Below are positions 37,502-45,898 of a DNA stretch of 64,000 nt, piece by piece. The stretch spans positions 496,001 to 560,000 of the forward strand of contig NZ_JAGEVL010000003.1 of assembly GCF_017583065.1 (NCBI RefSeq), given 5' to 3'. The position numbers were made by a program, and so were the translations under genes. Positions within the stretch are counted from its first letter, which is position 1. Each line of letters starts with the position of its first letter. The notes under the pieces are model-generated. The model did no database searches. It had not been told where the DNA came from and saw only the letters and a list, made by a program, of their open reading frames with translations. This stretch comes from Staphylococcus shinii (GTDB taxonomy: Bacteria > Bacillota > Bacilli > Staphylococcales > Staphylococcaceae).

Positions 37502-38068
37502 ATGACATCTATTATAGTTGTTGAAGACGAGTCAATCGTTAGGATGGATATCGTAGAAATGTTGGCAGCTGCGAATTATAATGTAGTTGCTGAAGTTGGT
37601 AATGGAGAAAAAGCATTAGAAGCTACTGATAAGTTTCGGCCAGATTTAATCATTATGGACATTAAAATGCCGAAAATGGATGGTTTAAAAGCAAGCAAAA
37701 TCATTTCGAAAAAATATAATATTCCAATATTGCTACTGACGGCATATAGTCATTGTGAATATGTAGAAGAGGCGAAACAAGCTAATATAGTAGGCTATAT
37801 TGTGAAACCTATTTCCGAAGCGCAATTATTACCAGCTGTTGAGATTGCAATGAGGCAAGCTCAAAATATTGCTGAATTAAGATTTGAAGTGGATCATACT
37901 AAAAAACAAATGGACGATAGGAAACTTGTTGAAAAAGCAAAAGGCATATTGATGAAGCAATTAAATTTAACAGAAGAAGCAGCTTATCAGAAACTCAGGC
38001 GAAAGAGTATGGATAAGCAAGTGGGTATTGAAATTGAAGCTTCTAAAATCATAGAAAAATTGAGATAA
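37502..38068 (+). CDS. ANTAR-domain response regulator (EutV-type antiterminator)
   Basis: This 188-residue protein has a receiver domain (Asp53 in DLIIMDIKMPKMDG; Lys in VKPIS), a coiled-coil linker (about 118-135) and a C-terminal ANTAR RNA-binding domain (VEKAKGILMKQLNLTEEAAYQKLRRKSMD). The ATG at 37502 follows AAGGGGAG and lies one base after the kinase stop. Phosphorylated EutV-type proteins bind paired hexaloop hairpins and stop terminator formation. Matching hairpins lie in the leaders of eutH and of the ALDH-ligase-SDR operon. Confidence 0.9.
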   Translation: MTSIIVVEDESIVRMDIVEMLAAANYNVVAEVGNGEKALEATDKFRPDLIIMDIKMPKMDGLKASKIISKKYNIPILLLTAYSHCEYVEEAKQANIVGYIVKPISEAQLLPAVEIAMRQAQNIAELRFEVDHTKKQMDDRKLVEKAKGILMKQLNLTEEAAYQKLRRKSMDKQVGIEIEASKIIEKLR

Positions 38069-38087
38069 CAAAACAAGTGAATATAAA

Positions 38088-38135
38088 AAGCAAAGGTGCT
38101 TATTTGAATTAATCAAATAGGTACTTTTTTGTTTT
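38088..38135 (+). promoter_or_regulatory. ANTAR antitermination element and terminator in the eutH leader
   Basis: AAGC-AAAGGT-GCTT (38088-38101) is a four-base stem with a hexaloop having A at position 1 and G at 4, the ANTAR signature. It overlaps the 5' arm (38092-38107) of a 16-pair terminator whose 3' arm is TCAAATAGGTACTTTT (38113-38128), followed by a T-run. The two structures exclude each other. A clear first hairpin (P1) was not found. Confidence 0.8.
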
Positions 38136-38165
38136 TTTATAGCCTTTAACAATGGGGGAATCATC

Positions 38166-39404
38166 ATGGAGCATATTGGAACGGTAATTATTTATATTAT
38201 TATGGCATGCGCAGTGTTAGGTGCATTTGGTGCGATTCGTAATGCAGATAAAGGTATAGGTAAAGAGTTTATGGAAGGAATTTATACTATTGGGCCTATT
38301 TTTGCTAATTCAGCAGGTATCATGGCATCAATTCCTTTTATTTCAAAATTCATAGAACAAGTTTTTGGACCACTATTTGACAAGATTGGTGCTGATCCAG
38401 CAATTGCAGCGACCTCTATACTTGCAACAGATATGGGAGGATATCAACTTGCAGATGTTTTAAAGCAAAGTTATGAAGGATGGATAATGGCGATGATTGT
38501 TGGCTTTATGGCAGGGGCAACGATTGTGTTTACAATACCGCTAGGGTTGCCAATGCTAGATAAACGAGATCATAAGTATATGGCGTTAGGAATATTGTCA
38601 GGGCTATTGGCTATACCATTTGGTGTTTTTATTTCCACGGTAATAATTCTATTAAGCCATACAAAAATTAGAACAGTTATTGATACAACAAGTGCAGCAA
38701 CACATATATTTCAAATTAGCATGTCTACGGTATTTATTAATCTGTTACCATTAATTCTATTTGTATTAATCACAGCAATAGGGTTGTATTTCTTTTCTGA
38801 CATTATGATTAAAATATTTATTGTCTTTGGTAAAGTTCTAGATACATGTATTAAATTAGTATTTGTCTTTTCTGTAGTAGAAATATTTACAGGTTTGTTT
38901 ACCACTATATTTGGTAGTTGGGGATTTGATCCCATTATGGCTGATAAGCAAGACAATTTTAGAGCATTAGAAAATGCAGGTAATATCGCTATTATGTTAT
39001 CAGGCGCTTTTCCGATGGTATATTTAATTCGTAAATATTTTTCTAAAGGACTGCACAAAGTTGGAAGTAAAGTAGGGTTAAGTGAGGTAGGAAGCGCAGG
39101 TTTTATTGCAACAATTGCGAACATTTTAGCAATGCTAAAACTTGTAAGAGATATGCCACCAAAAGATAAGGTGCTCAATATTGCATTTGGTGTATGCTCG
39201 GCATTCTTGTTAGGAGATCATCTTTCTTATACAGCAAATTTTCAACCTACACTGATACCTGCTGTAATGATTGGTAAGTTGAGTGCAGGTATTATTGCGA
39301 TTATATTTGCATATATATTATGTATTCCAAAAGCTAAAAAACTAGAGGAAATTGATAGACGTGCCGGCATTATTGGTGAAAATGAATACCTAAAAAATAA
39401 GTAA
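38166..39404 (+). CDS. eutH: Ethanolamine permease EutH
   Basis: This 412-residue polytopic membrane protein matches EutH along its length (GTVIIYIIMACAVLGAFGAIRN, TIGPIFANSAGIMASIPFISKFIE, ATSILATDMGGYQLADVL). GGGGGAA precedes the ATG. It is controlled by the leader terminator and, by inference, by the upstream EutW/EutV pair. It would bring in ethanolamine. No eutBC ammonia-lyase or microcompartment genes lie nearby, unlike classical eut loci. Confidence 0.9.
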   Translation: MEHIGTVIIYIIMACAVLGAFGAIRNADKGIGKEFMEGIYTIGPIFANSAGIMASIPFISKFIEQVFGPLFDKIGADPAIAATSILATDMGGYQLADVLKQSYEGWIMAMIVGFMAGATIVFTIPLGLPMLDKRDHKYMALGILSGLLAIPFGVFISTVIILLSHTKIRTVIDTTSAATHIFQISMSTVFINLLPLILFVLITAIGLYFFSDIMIKIFIVFGKVLDTCIKLVFVFSVVEIFTGLFTTIFGSWGFDPIMADKQDNFRALENAGNIAIMLSGAFPMVYLIRKYFSKGLHKVGSKVGLSEVGSAGFIATIANILAMLKLVRDMPPKDKVLNIAFGVCSAFLLGDHLSYTANFQPTLIPAVMIGKLSAGIIAIIFAYILCIPKAKKLEEIDRRAGIIGENEYLKNK

Positions 39405-39524
39405 TAGTAATAGCTCGAGTCTATAAATCCAGAATTTTCATTATTCAGGATGATTGTTTCGAATATAATTCTTACAAAGTTGATAAAAAAATAAGAATGT
39501 CACAGTTATTGTATATAAAATTAA

Positions 39525-39556
39525 AAATCCCGAGACTTATAATGTCTCGGGGTTAA
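39525..39556 (+). terminator. Terminator after eutH
   Basis: ATCCCGAGAC and GTCTCGGGGT form a perfect nine-base stem around TTATAAT, with a T-rich tail. It lies about 120 bases after the eutH stop. Confidence 0.8.
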
Positions 39557-39586
39557 TTTATGTCTTATTAAGCAAATTTGATTGAA

Positions 39587-39619
39587 AATACTTTAAGTTA
39601 ATAGTTAACTTAAAGTATT
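39587..39619. repeat. Perfect 33-base palindrome between convergent operons
   Basis: Fifteen-base arms (AATACTTTAAGTTAA and its exact complement) flank a three-base loop. No T-run follows on either strand, so it is not a usual terminator. It lies in a three-hairpin stretch between eutH and the SDR gene. Confidence 0.7.
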
Positions 39620-39649
39620 AGTGTATGTCTATTTCTAAATGTGTACTAA

Positions 39650-39676
39650 AAGGCCATGAAGTACATGGTTTTTTAC
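39650..39676. terminator. Two-way terminator at the end of the SDR operon
   Basis: AAAGGCCATG and CATGGTTTTTT pair around AAGTA and have T-rich flanks on both strands. It lies 39 bases beyond the SDR stop. Confidence 0.65.
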
Positions 39677-39714
39677 GTAAGCATTCTAAAGTATTTATAT
39701 CAATGTGTAATTAT

Positions 39715-40482
39715 TTAAAAGTAGTTTGCAGTGATACCACCATCTACGTTAATATTTGCGCCGTTCGTCCAGTCTGATTCATCTGACGCCAAGTATAACG
39801 CACAGTTTACAATATCTTCTGGTTTCCCGAAGCGGCCAGTTGGTTGTCTGTTTAATCTAGTGTTTTTAGCTTCTTCATCTGAGACTAACCACTCCATTAG
39901 TAATGGTGTTTCGATTGGTCCGGGACTTATTGCGTTAGTTCTAATACCTTTAGGCCTAAATTGTATAGCTAAGGATTTAGTTAAAGAAACAACAGCGCCT
40001 TTTGATGCGGTATAAGCATCTTGTGGTACAGAACAACCCATTTCGGCGACAAATGATGCAATATTAATAATAGAACCAGAATTACGTTTCTCCATTTCAG
40101 GAATTACATACTTTGTCATAAAGAAAATGCCTTTAACATTGATATTCATGACTAAGTCCCAAACATCTTCACTTGTATTTACTACAGAATTATCTGCTTC
40201 AGGCATAACACCTGCATTATTGTATAGTACATCAATTTTTCCATAAGATTGAACAGTGTCTGCAACTGCATTTTTAACATTCTCTTCGTTTGCAATATCT
40301 ACTTTGAACAATGTAGCTTCGCCACCATTGTCTTTAATTATTTGCACAGTTTCAAGACCAGCTTGCTCATCTCTTTCAAAGACTGCAACTTTAGCACCTT
40401 CTTTGGCAAAGGTTTGTGCTGCAATTTTCCCCATACCGCCACCTGCACCGGTAATAATACATACTTTATCTTTTAGTCTCAT
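39715..40482 (-). CDS. SDR oxidoreductase of the ethanolamine-linked operon
   Basis: This 255-residue classical SDR has TGAGGGMG (about 12-19), NNAG (about 90), Ser in SIINIASF and catalytic YTASKGA, plus the C-terminal SPGPIETPLL. The ATG at 40482 follows TAAGGAGGAA; the longer frame to 40578 has no support. It is third in the operon after the ALDH and GS-like ligase genes. A fitting role is NAD-dependent oxidation of the hydroxyl of gamma-glutamylethanolamide to the aldehyde. This is inferred from context; the sequence itself only says alcohol dehydrogenase of the SDR type. Confidence 0.75.
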   Translation of the reverse strand: MRLKDKVCIITGAGGGMGKIAAQTFAKEGAKVAVFERDEQAGLETVQIIKDNGGEATLFKVDIANEENVKNAVADTVQSYGKIDVLYNNAGVMPEADNSVVNTSEDVWDLVMNINVKGIFFMTKYVIPEMEKRNSGSIINIASFVAEMGCSVPQDAYTASKGAVVSLTKSLAIQFRPKGIRTNAISPGPIETPLLMEWLVSDEEAKNTRLNRQPTGRFGKPEDIVNCALYLASDESDWTNGANINVDGGITANYF

Positions 40483-40519
40483 AAATTGTTCCTCCTTATA
40501 ATAATAGTTTTGCATGGTA

Positions 40520-41911
40520 TTAGCTCTGTTCAAAATAACGTGAACGTTCCCAAGTAGTGACGTAAGAATCGAAATCATTTTGCTCTGATTGTGCAGCTTC
40601 TAAATAGTGATTTGCGACATCTTCACCTAATACTTCTGTGACAACTTCACTATTTTTCCATTGCAAGATAGCTTCATGTAATGATGATGGAATTCGAGTG
40701 ATACTGTCTTGTTCATAGGCATTACCAAGCAATTCTTCGCTTAAAGGAATCTTGTTATCAATACCATATAGTCCTGCTCCTATAAGTGCGGAATATGCTA
40801 AGTAAGGATTCATATCTGCACCTGAAATACGTGATTCAAAGCGTAATGAATTGCCATCACCAACTACACGGTAACCTGCTGAACGATTGTCTCTGCTCCA
40901 TGCGATGCTAACAGGCGCCCAAGAGTTAGGGGCGAAACGTTTATATGAATTGACGTAAGGTGCAAACATTAAAGCAAAATCTTTAGTATATTTTAAAATG
41001 CCAGCTAAGAAATGTTGCATGATTTCAGATTTAGGTTCGTCGGCATCATCACCAGCGTAGAAGGCATTTGTTTTTGTTCCTTTTTCCATCATGCTGAGAT
41101 GTATATGACCACTCGATCCAGTCCACTCTTCGTAAGGTTTGGCCATAAAGGTTACGGATTTATCATTTTGTATACAAATTTCTTTCATTCCATGTTTGAA
41201 CATGATGTGTTGATCAGCTGCATTTAAAGCATCAGAATATTTTAAATTGATTTCATGCTGTCCTTTGTATGCTTCACCTTTTGAAGATTCGACAGTGATT
41301 CCCATGAGGTGCATTTGGTGTCTTATTTCTTGATAAATAGGCTCGTTTTTACTGCCTTGTAGTAAATTGTAATCTTCATTTAAATGTCCAGCAGCTTCCA
41401 AATTGTTGTAACCTTGTTTTGAAATTTCTTCGAAAGAATTATTGAATAAGTAGAATTCTAATTCACTAGCCATATGTGGTGATAAACCATGTGATTCAGC
41501 CTTTTGGATTTGATGTTTTAATATATTTCTTGGTGCAATACAAATAGGTTCACTACCATCTACGGAGTAGACATCACAAAAGACCATGGCAGTTTTTTCT
41601 AACCATGGCACAACTTTTAACGTATCTAAATCAGGTACTGCTAAATAGTCGCCATAGCCTTTATTCCAATTCATAAATTCAAAGTTTTCATTTGTATCCA
41701 TTTCGAAATTTGTACCTAGTAAGTAGTTACAAAAGTGTGTGCCATCTGAAATATCATTTTCTAAAATAAAGTCTCCTGTAATTCGCTTACCCATGAGCCT
41801 TCCTTGCATATCACAAAATCCCATGATTATAGTGTCAATTTCATCTGATTTGACTAATTCAATTAATTTATCTTTTGTTATATTTCCAGTTACTCTATTT
41901 TTGTTTTGCAT
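40520..41911 (-). CDS. Glutamine-synthetase-like gamma-glutamyl-amine ligase (GlnA4/PuuA type)
   Basis: This 463-residue GS-family protein has the beta-grasp N-terminus (about 15-105) and catalytic landmarks SELEFYLF, GQHEINLKYSDAL, SSGHIHLS and PNSWAPVSIAWSRDNRSAGYRV. The C-terminal TTWERSRYFEQ is typical of gamma-glutamylpolyamine and ethanolamide ligases rather than housekeeping GS. The ATG at 41911 is nine bases from AAGGGG. It lies between ALDH and SDR genes behind an ANTAR-controlled leader. It is proposed to join glutamate to ethanolamine using ATP; another amine is possible. Confidence 0.85.
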   Translation of the reverse strand: MQNKNRVTGNITKDKLIELVKSDEIDTIIMGFCDMQGRLMGKRITGDFILENDISDGTHFCNYLLGTNFEMDTNENFEFMNWNKGYGDYLAVPDLDTLKVVPWLEKTAMVFCDVYSVDGSEPICIAPRNILKHQIQKAESHGLSPHMASELEFYLFNNSFEEISKQGYNNLEAAGHLNEDYNLLQGSKNEPIYQEIRHQMHLMGITVESSKGEAYKGQHEINLKYSDALNAADQHIMFKHGMKEICIQNDKSVTFMAKPYEEWTGSSGHIHLSMMEKGTKTNAFYAGDDADEPKSEIMQHFLAGILKYTKDFALMFAPYVNSYKRFAPNSWAPVSIAWSRDNRSAGYRVVGDGNSLRFESRISGADMNPYLAYSALIGAGLYGIDNKIPLSEELLGNAYEQDSITRIPSSLHEAILQWKNSEVVTEVLGEDVANHYLEAAQSEQNDFDSYVTTWERSRYFEQS

Positions 41912-41933
41912 GTGTGACATCCCCTTAGCTATT

Positions 41934-43373
41934 TTATTTAAGTAAAGATAGTGAAATATATTTTAATTCTAGGAAGCCATCTAGACCGAAGTGACTACCT
42001 TCGCGTCCCATCCCGCTTTCTTTAATACCGCCAAATGGTGCTTGAGGTACACTTAATTGAGTTCCGTTAACGCCAATCATTCCAAATTCTAATTGCTCAC
42101 TAATTTGATATACTGTATTAATGTTATTAGAGAAAAAGTAAGCTGCTAGTCCATAAGGTGAGGCATTTGCTATTTCTATTGCTTCTTTAGTAGATTCAAA
42201 AGTAATAATTGGCGCTACTGGTCCAAAAATTTCTTCTTGAGCGATCGACATATTTGGCGTGACATCGGTTATAACAGTAGGTTGATAAAAAAGTTTAGAT
42301 CCTGCTATATCAGCTTTGTGGCCACCTGTTTGAATAGTTGCACCATTTTTCTGAGATTCTGCTACTAATTTTTCAACTTTTTCAATAGCCTGTTGGTTAA
42401 TTAATGGACCAACTTGTGCATCGGATTCATTACCAGGAGCTACTTTTAATTTATTGACTCTACTAATAATTTTTTTGGTCATTTCTGATTTGATATCTCT
42501 GTGTACGAGTATGACGTTAATTCCATTACACATTTGACCACTATTTTCAAATTTATTATCGACTATAGCGTCGGCTGCGTTATCTAAATCGGCGTCGGGT
42601 AATACGATTGCAGGCGCGTTACCACCAAGTTCTAGAGATATACGTTTTATTTGTTTGGAAGCTTCGCTCATTAAGGTTTTTCCAATTTCGGTAGAACCAG
42701 TGAAGGACATTTTTTTAACACGTTTATCGCTAAATAGTTTGTCAGATATTAATGAAGAGCTACCTGTAACAATATTAGCAACGCCCTTATCGATGCCAGT
42801 AGCTATTAGTTCTTCAAAAATAGCAATAGCAATTCTAGGTGTTTCACTAGACGGTTTCACAATAACTGTACATCCTGCAGCTAGTGCTGGCGCAACTTTA
42901 CGTGCCACCATTGCACCTGGGAAGTTCCAAGGTGTAATTAGGCCACAAACACCTACGGGTTGTTTAATTACTGAAATACGTTGGTTTTCAGATGATGGTG
43001 GAATAATTTCCCCATATATACGTTTACCTTCTTCGGCAAACCAGCGAATGAATTTAGCACATACACCAATTTCACCAAATGCTTCGTTATATGGTTTGCC
43101 TTGTTCTTCACTCATAATAGCTGCAAGTTCTTCCTGTTTGTTAAGCAAGTTCACTGCCCACTTTTCTAAAAATGATTGTCTAGTTTCAGCAGTATAATTA
43201 GACCAACTTTCAAAAGCATTAGCAGCGCTATCAATTGCTTTTTGAACGGTTGAACCATCTACACTAGGAACTTCTCCAATAGTTTTACCACTTGCAGGAT
43301 TGACAACTGATAAAGTTTTTTCAGTTTGAATTTGCTTCCCATTTATCCAATTGTAATTTAAATTTCGTGTCAT
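41934..43373 (-). CDS. NAD(P)-dependent aldehyde dehydrogenase
   Basis: This 479-residue ALDH-superfamily enzyme resembles succinate-semialdehyde and gamma-glutamyl-aminoaldehyde dehydrogenases (GabD/PuuC). The catalytic Cys282 is in FENSGQMCNGIN, the general base Glu249 is in SLELGGNAP, and the cofactor loop is FTGSTEIGK. It is first in the operon, 22 bases before the ligase gene; AAGGGGCG precedes the ATG. It would oxidise the gamma-glutamyl aldehyde to gamma-glutamylglycine. Transcription passes a leader terminator with an ANTAR-type hairpin. Confidence 0.85.
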   Translation of the reverse strand: MTRNLNYNWINGKQIQTEKTLSVVNPASGKTIGEVPSVDGSTVQKAIDSAANAFESWSNYTAETRQSFLEKWAVNLLNKQEELAAIMSEEQGKPYNEAFGEIGVCAKFIRWFAEEGKRIYGEIIPPSSENQRISVIKQPVGVCGLITPWNFPGAMVARKVAPALAAGCTVIVKPSSETPRIAIAIFEELIATGIDKGVANIVTGSSSLISDKLFSDKRVKKMSFTGSTEIGKTLMSEASKQIKRISLELGGNAPAIVLPDADLDNAADAIVDNKFENSGQMCNGINVILVHRDIKSEMTKKIISRVNKLKVAPGNESDAQVGPLINQQAIEKVEKLVAESQKNGATIQTGGHKADIAGSKLFYQPTVITDVTPNMSIAQEEIFGPVAPIITFESTKEAIEIANASPYGLAAYFFSNNINTVYQISEQLEFGMIGVNGTQLSVPQAPFGGIKESGMGREGSHFGLDGFLELKYISLSLLK

Positions 43374-43393
43374 AAAATCGCCCCTTAACGTGT

Positions 43394-43447
43394 AAAAAGG
43401 CGCTTATATACACAATCAACGAGATTGAGATATAAGCGCCTTTGCTT
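43394..43447 (-). promoter_or_regulatory. ANTAR antitermination element and terminator before the ALDH operon
   Basis: On the minus strand AAGC-AAAGGC-GCTT (43447-43434) repeats the eutH-leader hairpin: same stem, hexaloop with A1 and G4. Its loop and 3' side lie in the 5' arm AAAGGCGCTTATAT of a terminator whose perfect 14-base partner is followed by TTTTT. The upstream ACAAGTAAATATAAA also matches the eutH leader with one change. EutV-type control is strongly suggested. Confidence 0.85.
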
Positions 43448-43514
43448 AATTTATATTTACTTGTGAAAATTCAAAATAATATTACCTGTTACTTTTATAT
43501 ATTGATATAAATAA

Positions 43515-43565
43515 AGATTACTAAAATTTTTAAATCTTGTCAATATTCAGATAATATATTATACT
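43515..43565. promoter_or_regulatory. Face-to-back promoters sharing one -35 region
   Basis: On the plus strand TTGTCA (43537-43542) and TATACT (43560-43565) are 17 bases apart, for the M20 gene. On the minus strand TTGACA (43543-43538) and TAATCT (43520-43515) are 17 bases apart, for the ALDH operon. The two -35 boxes occupy the same bases, so the polymerases should compete. Confidence 0.65.
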
Positions 43566-43596
43566 TTTTCACAATTAAAGGCAGGGGGTATGGTCA

Positions 43597-44670
43597 ATGC
43601 AAGATATATTAGATTTACTAGAACATTTGATTCAATTTGATAGCTCTAGTCAACATACTGCAAATGAAACGATAGACTACTGTGCGGAATGGTTACAAAA
43701 AGAAGGTTTGGGATCAGAAATAATAATAAATAATGGTTATAAGATGCTTGTTTGTAACGTAGGAGAAGGTAATAAAAAACTTGTTTTAAATGGTCATGTT
43801 GATGTTGTTAGTGGTAAAAAGAACCAATTTACACCACAAATTGAAGAGGGCAAGATTTATGGGCGGGGCTCAGCAGATATGAAAGCAGGTGTCGCTTCAT
43901 TTATGGTAGCGATGCGTGATTTGAAGAATATTGACTTAGGGGATGTCTGTGTTCAGCTTCAATTAGTAACGGATGAAGAAATCGGAGGATATAATTGCGC
44001 TTCATATTTAACGGATCAAGGTTATTTAGGTGATTTTGTAATTTGTGCTGAACCAACACAAATAGGGATCGGTTTTCAAGCTAAAGGTATTTTGCAATTT
44101 GATATTCAATTTAAAGGGAAATCAGCTCATGGTAGCAGACCTTGGGAAGGGGAAAATGCAATTGCTAAAGCAATGGAAGTTTATTATAAGATACTCGATT
44201 TGCCCTTTGCTAAAGAGTCTACTGATATATTTGACGCGCCTTCAATTAACCTCGCAAAAATTAAAGGTGGTGAAGTATATAATAAAGTTCCAGACGAGTG
44301 TTTGATTTCATTTGATATACGTTATTTACCGAATCAAGATAAAGAAGATATTTTAGCACAAATTAATGATGTTACTGATGGTGAAATTTTCTTGAACTTG
44401 ACTGGTTCAAGTGTTAAAAACGAAATAAGCAATCCTTATATTCAAAAACTGATACAACATATAAAAACTGTTGGAGATAAAAATCAAGTTGAGGTGTTTG
44501 GCCAACATGGTTTTGCAGACACAAGGTATTATTCAAGGTATGATGTTCCCGCTATTGAATTCGGCCCATCCGGTGGAGAGTGGCATGGAGATGGTGAATA
44601 TGCAATTATTGAATCATTAGAGACATATAAAGACATTATTATTTCATTTAGTAAGAATTTTGCTCATTAA
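43597..44670 (+). CDS. M20 family metallopeptidase (ArgE/DapE/CPG2-like)
   Basis: This 357-residue protein has the M20 metal motifs LNGHVDVV (His67, Asp69), GRGSADMKAG (Asp94), VTDEEIGG (Glu127/128) and CAEPT, and the dimerisation segment GKSAHGSRPWEGENAI. GCAGGGGG precedes the ATG. M20 enzymes hydrolyse amide bonds of small N-acyl amino acids and dipeptides. It is divergent from the ALDH-ligase-SDR operon and shares its promoter region, so it may split gamma-glutamylglycine into glutamate and glycine. That role is an inference. Confidence 0.8.
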   Translation: MQDILDLLEHLIQFDSSSQHTANETIDYCAEWLQKEGLGSEIIINNGYKMLVCNVGEGNKKLVLNGHVDVVSGKKNQFTPQIEEGKIYGRGSADMKAGVASFMVAMRDLKNIDLGDVCVQLQLVTDEEIGGYNCASYLTDQGYLGDFVICAEPTQIGIGFQAKGILQFDIQFKGKSAHGSRPWEGENAIAKAMEVYYKILDLPFAKESTDIFDAPSINLAKIKGGEVYNKVPDECLISFDIRYLPNQDKEDILAQINDVTDGEIFLNLTGSSVKNEISNPYIQKLIQHIKTVGDKNQVEVFGQHGFADTRYYSRYDVPAIEFGPSGGEWHGDGEYAIIESLETYKDIIISFSKNFAH

Positions 44671-44779
44671 AAAAAGAATAACTTATTGATTGCGAGGGTA
44701 AAGTCTTACTGTAACGAAAATTAATTATAACCTTGGAAATAATATGCAATTCAATTGCAATAATAAATGAGGAGATCTA

Positions 44780-45223
44780 ATGAATAGAATCAATTTAATC
44801 ACGCTAGGTGTTAAAGATTTGAAGACATCACTTCAGTTTTATAAAAATATTGGTTTTAAAACAACTGCCGAGGTAACAGATGACAATTTAGCAATCGTGT
44901 TTTTTAATAATGACGGTACAAAATTAGAAATTTTCCCTATTGAAGAATTAGCAAAAGATATTAATGCAGATAATCCTCCTACAATAACCACGGGTGGCTT
45001 TATAGGTATTACTTTAGCTTATAACGCCAAATCTAAAGAGGAAGTCGATTCAATTTTAGAACAAGTCGAGACATTTGGCGCAATAGTTGTTAAAACAGCT
45101 CAAGATTTAGATTGGGGCGGTTACGGTGGTTATTTTACAGATATCAATGGTTACTATTGGGAAGTTGCATATGGAGATATGTGGGAATTTGATGAACAAA
45201 ATATGTTGATTATACCGGATTAA
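44780..45223 (+). CDS. VOC family (glyoxalase/bleomycin-resistance-like) protein
   Basis: This 147-residue protein of two beta-alpha-beta-beta-beta repeats begins RINLITLGVKDLKTSLQFYKNIGF and carries GGYGGYFTDINGYYWEVAYGD near the C-terminus, both typical of VOC. GAGGAGA precedes the ATG. It is 110 bases after the M20 gene, so it may or may not be in the same unit. The substrate is unknown. Confidence 0.8.
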   Translation: MNRINLITLGVKDLKTSLQFYKNIGFKTTAEVTDDNLAIVFFNNDGTKLEIFPIEELAKDINADNPPTITTGGFIGITLAYNAKSKEEVDSILEQVETFGAIVVKTAQDLDWGGYGGYFTDINGYYWEVAYGDMWEFDEQNMLIIPD

Positions 45224-45316
45224 ATTTATGAGATTTGGTAATACAACTATTGAGGATAGAATTTATATAGTAGTCATAAGTAGAATCAAAAATAACTAAT
45301 AATTAGGTGATTTAAT

Positions 45317-45826
45317 ATGGATGTAAAATTTCCGATAGGTGAATTAGATGTGCCAGAAAATGTAACGCTAGATGATGTTCAAAAATGGCTAGTAGAAATC
45401 GACAATTATACACAACGTTTAAGAGATGTAGTTGGAAATATCACCGAAGAAGAATTAAATAAAACATATCGCGAAGGAAGTTGGAATGTACGACAATTGG
45501 TCCACCACATTGCAGACTCACAACTCAATATGTATCAAAGATTGAAATTAGCATTGACGGATAATAATCCAATAGTTCCGCCGTTTGATCAAGAAAAATG
45601 GGTGAAGTTGGAAGACAATTCAGTATCCATCGATTATTCTATTCAAATGTTAGAGGGTATTAATGCTCGTATTGTGGTCTTGGGTAAGCATATTGATAAA
45701 GATCAATTAGAACGTAAATTCACGCTTAAAGGTAGTGACGAAATCACAGTTGCTACAAAATTAGCTAAATTGTCATGGCATGAAAACCATCATTTAGCGC
45801 ACATAAAAATTGCATTATCTAAATAA
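45317..45826 (+). CDS. DinB-superfamily thiol transferase (YfiT/BstA-like)
   Basis: This 169-residue four-helix protein has the YfiT metal-binding histidines in VRQLVHHIADSQLNMYQR and SWHENHHLAHIKIAL. The full-length match in layout (MDVKFPIGELDVPENV start) fits YfiT/BstA, linked in Firmicutes to bacillithiol S-transferase activity. AGGTGA precedes the ATG. It is followed by a terminator. Confidence 0.8.
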   Translation: MDVKFPIGELDVPENVTLDDVQKWLVEIDNYTQRLRDVVGNITEEELNKTYREGSWNVRQLVHHIADSQLNMYQRLKLALTDNNPIVPPFDQEKWVKLEDNSVSIDYSIQMLEGINARIVVLGKHIDKDQLERKFTLKGSDEITVATKLAKLSWHENHHLAHIKIALSK

Positions 45827-45898
45827 CTGCTAATATAGTCATTGGTAAATGAAAGAGACATCAGCTAACTTTATAAATTATCACATTTATCATGAAAA

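Noticed and set aside
40520..41911. GS-like protein as housekeeping glutamine synthetase
   Set aside because: No glnR gene accompanies it, it lies between ALDH and SDR genes, and the C-terminal TTWERSRYFE pattern fits gamma-glutamyl-amine ligases.
43597..44670. M20 peptidase as succinyl-diaminopimelate desuccinylase or acetylornithine deacetylase
   Set aside because: The motifs do not separate these from other M20 enzymes, and the divergent ALDH-ligase operon points elsewhere; no lysine or arginine biosynthetic gene is near.
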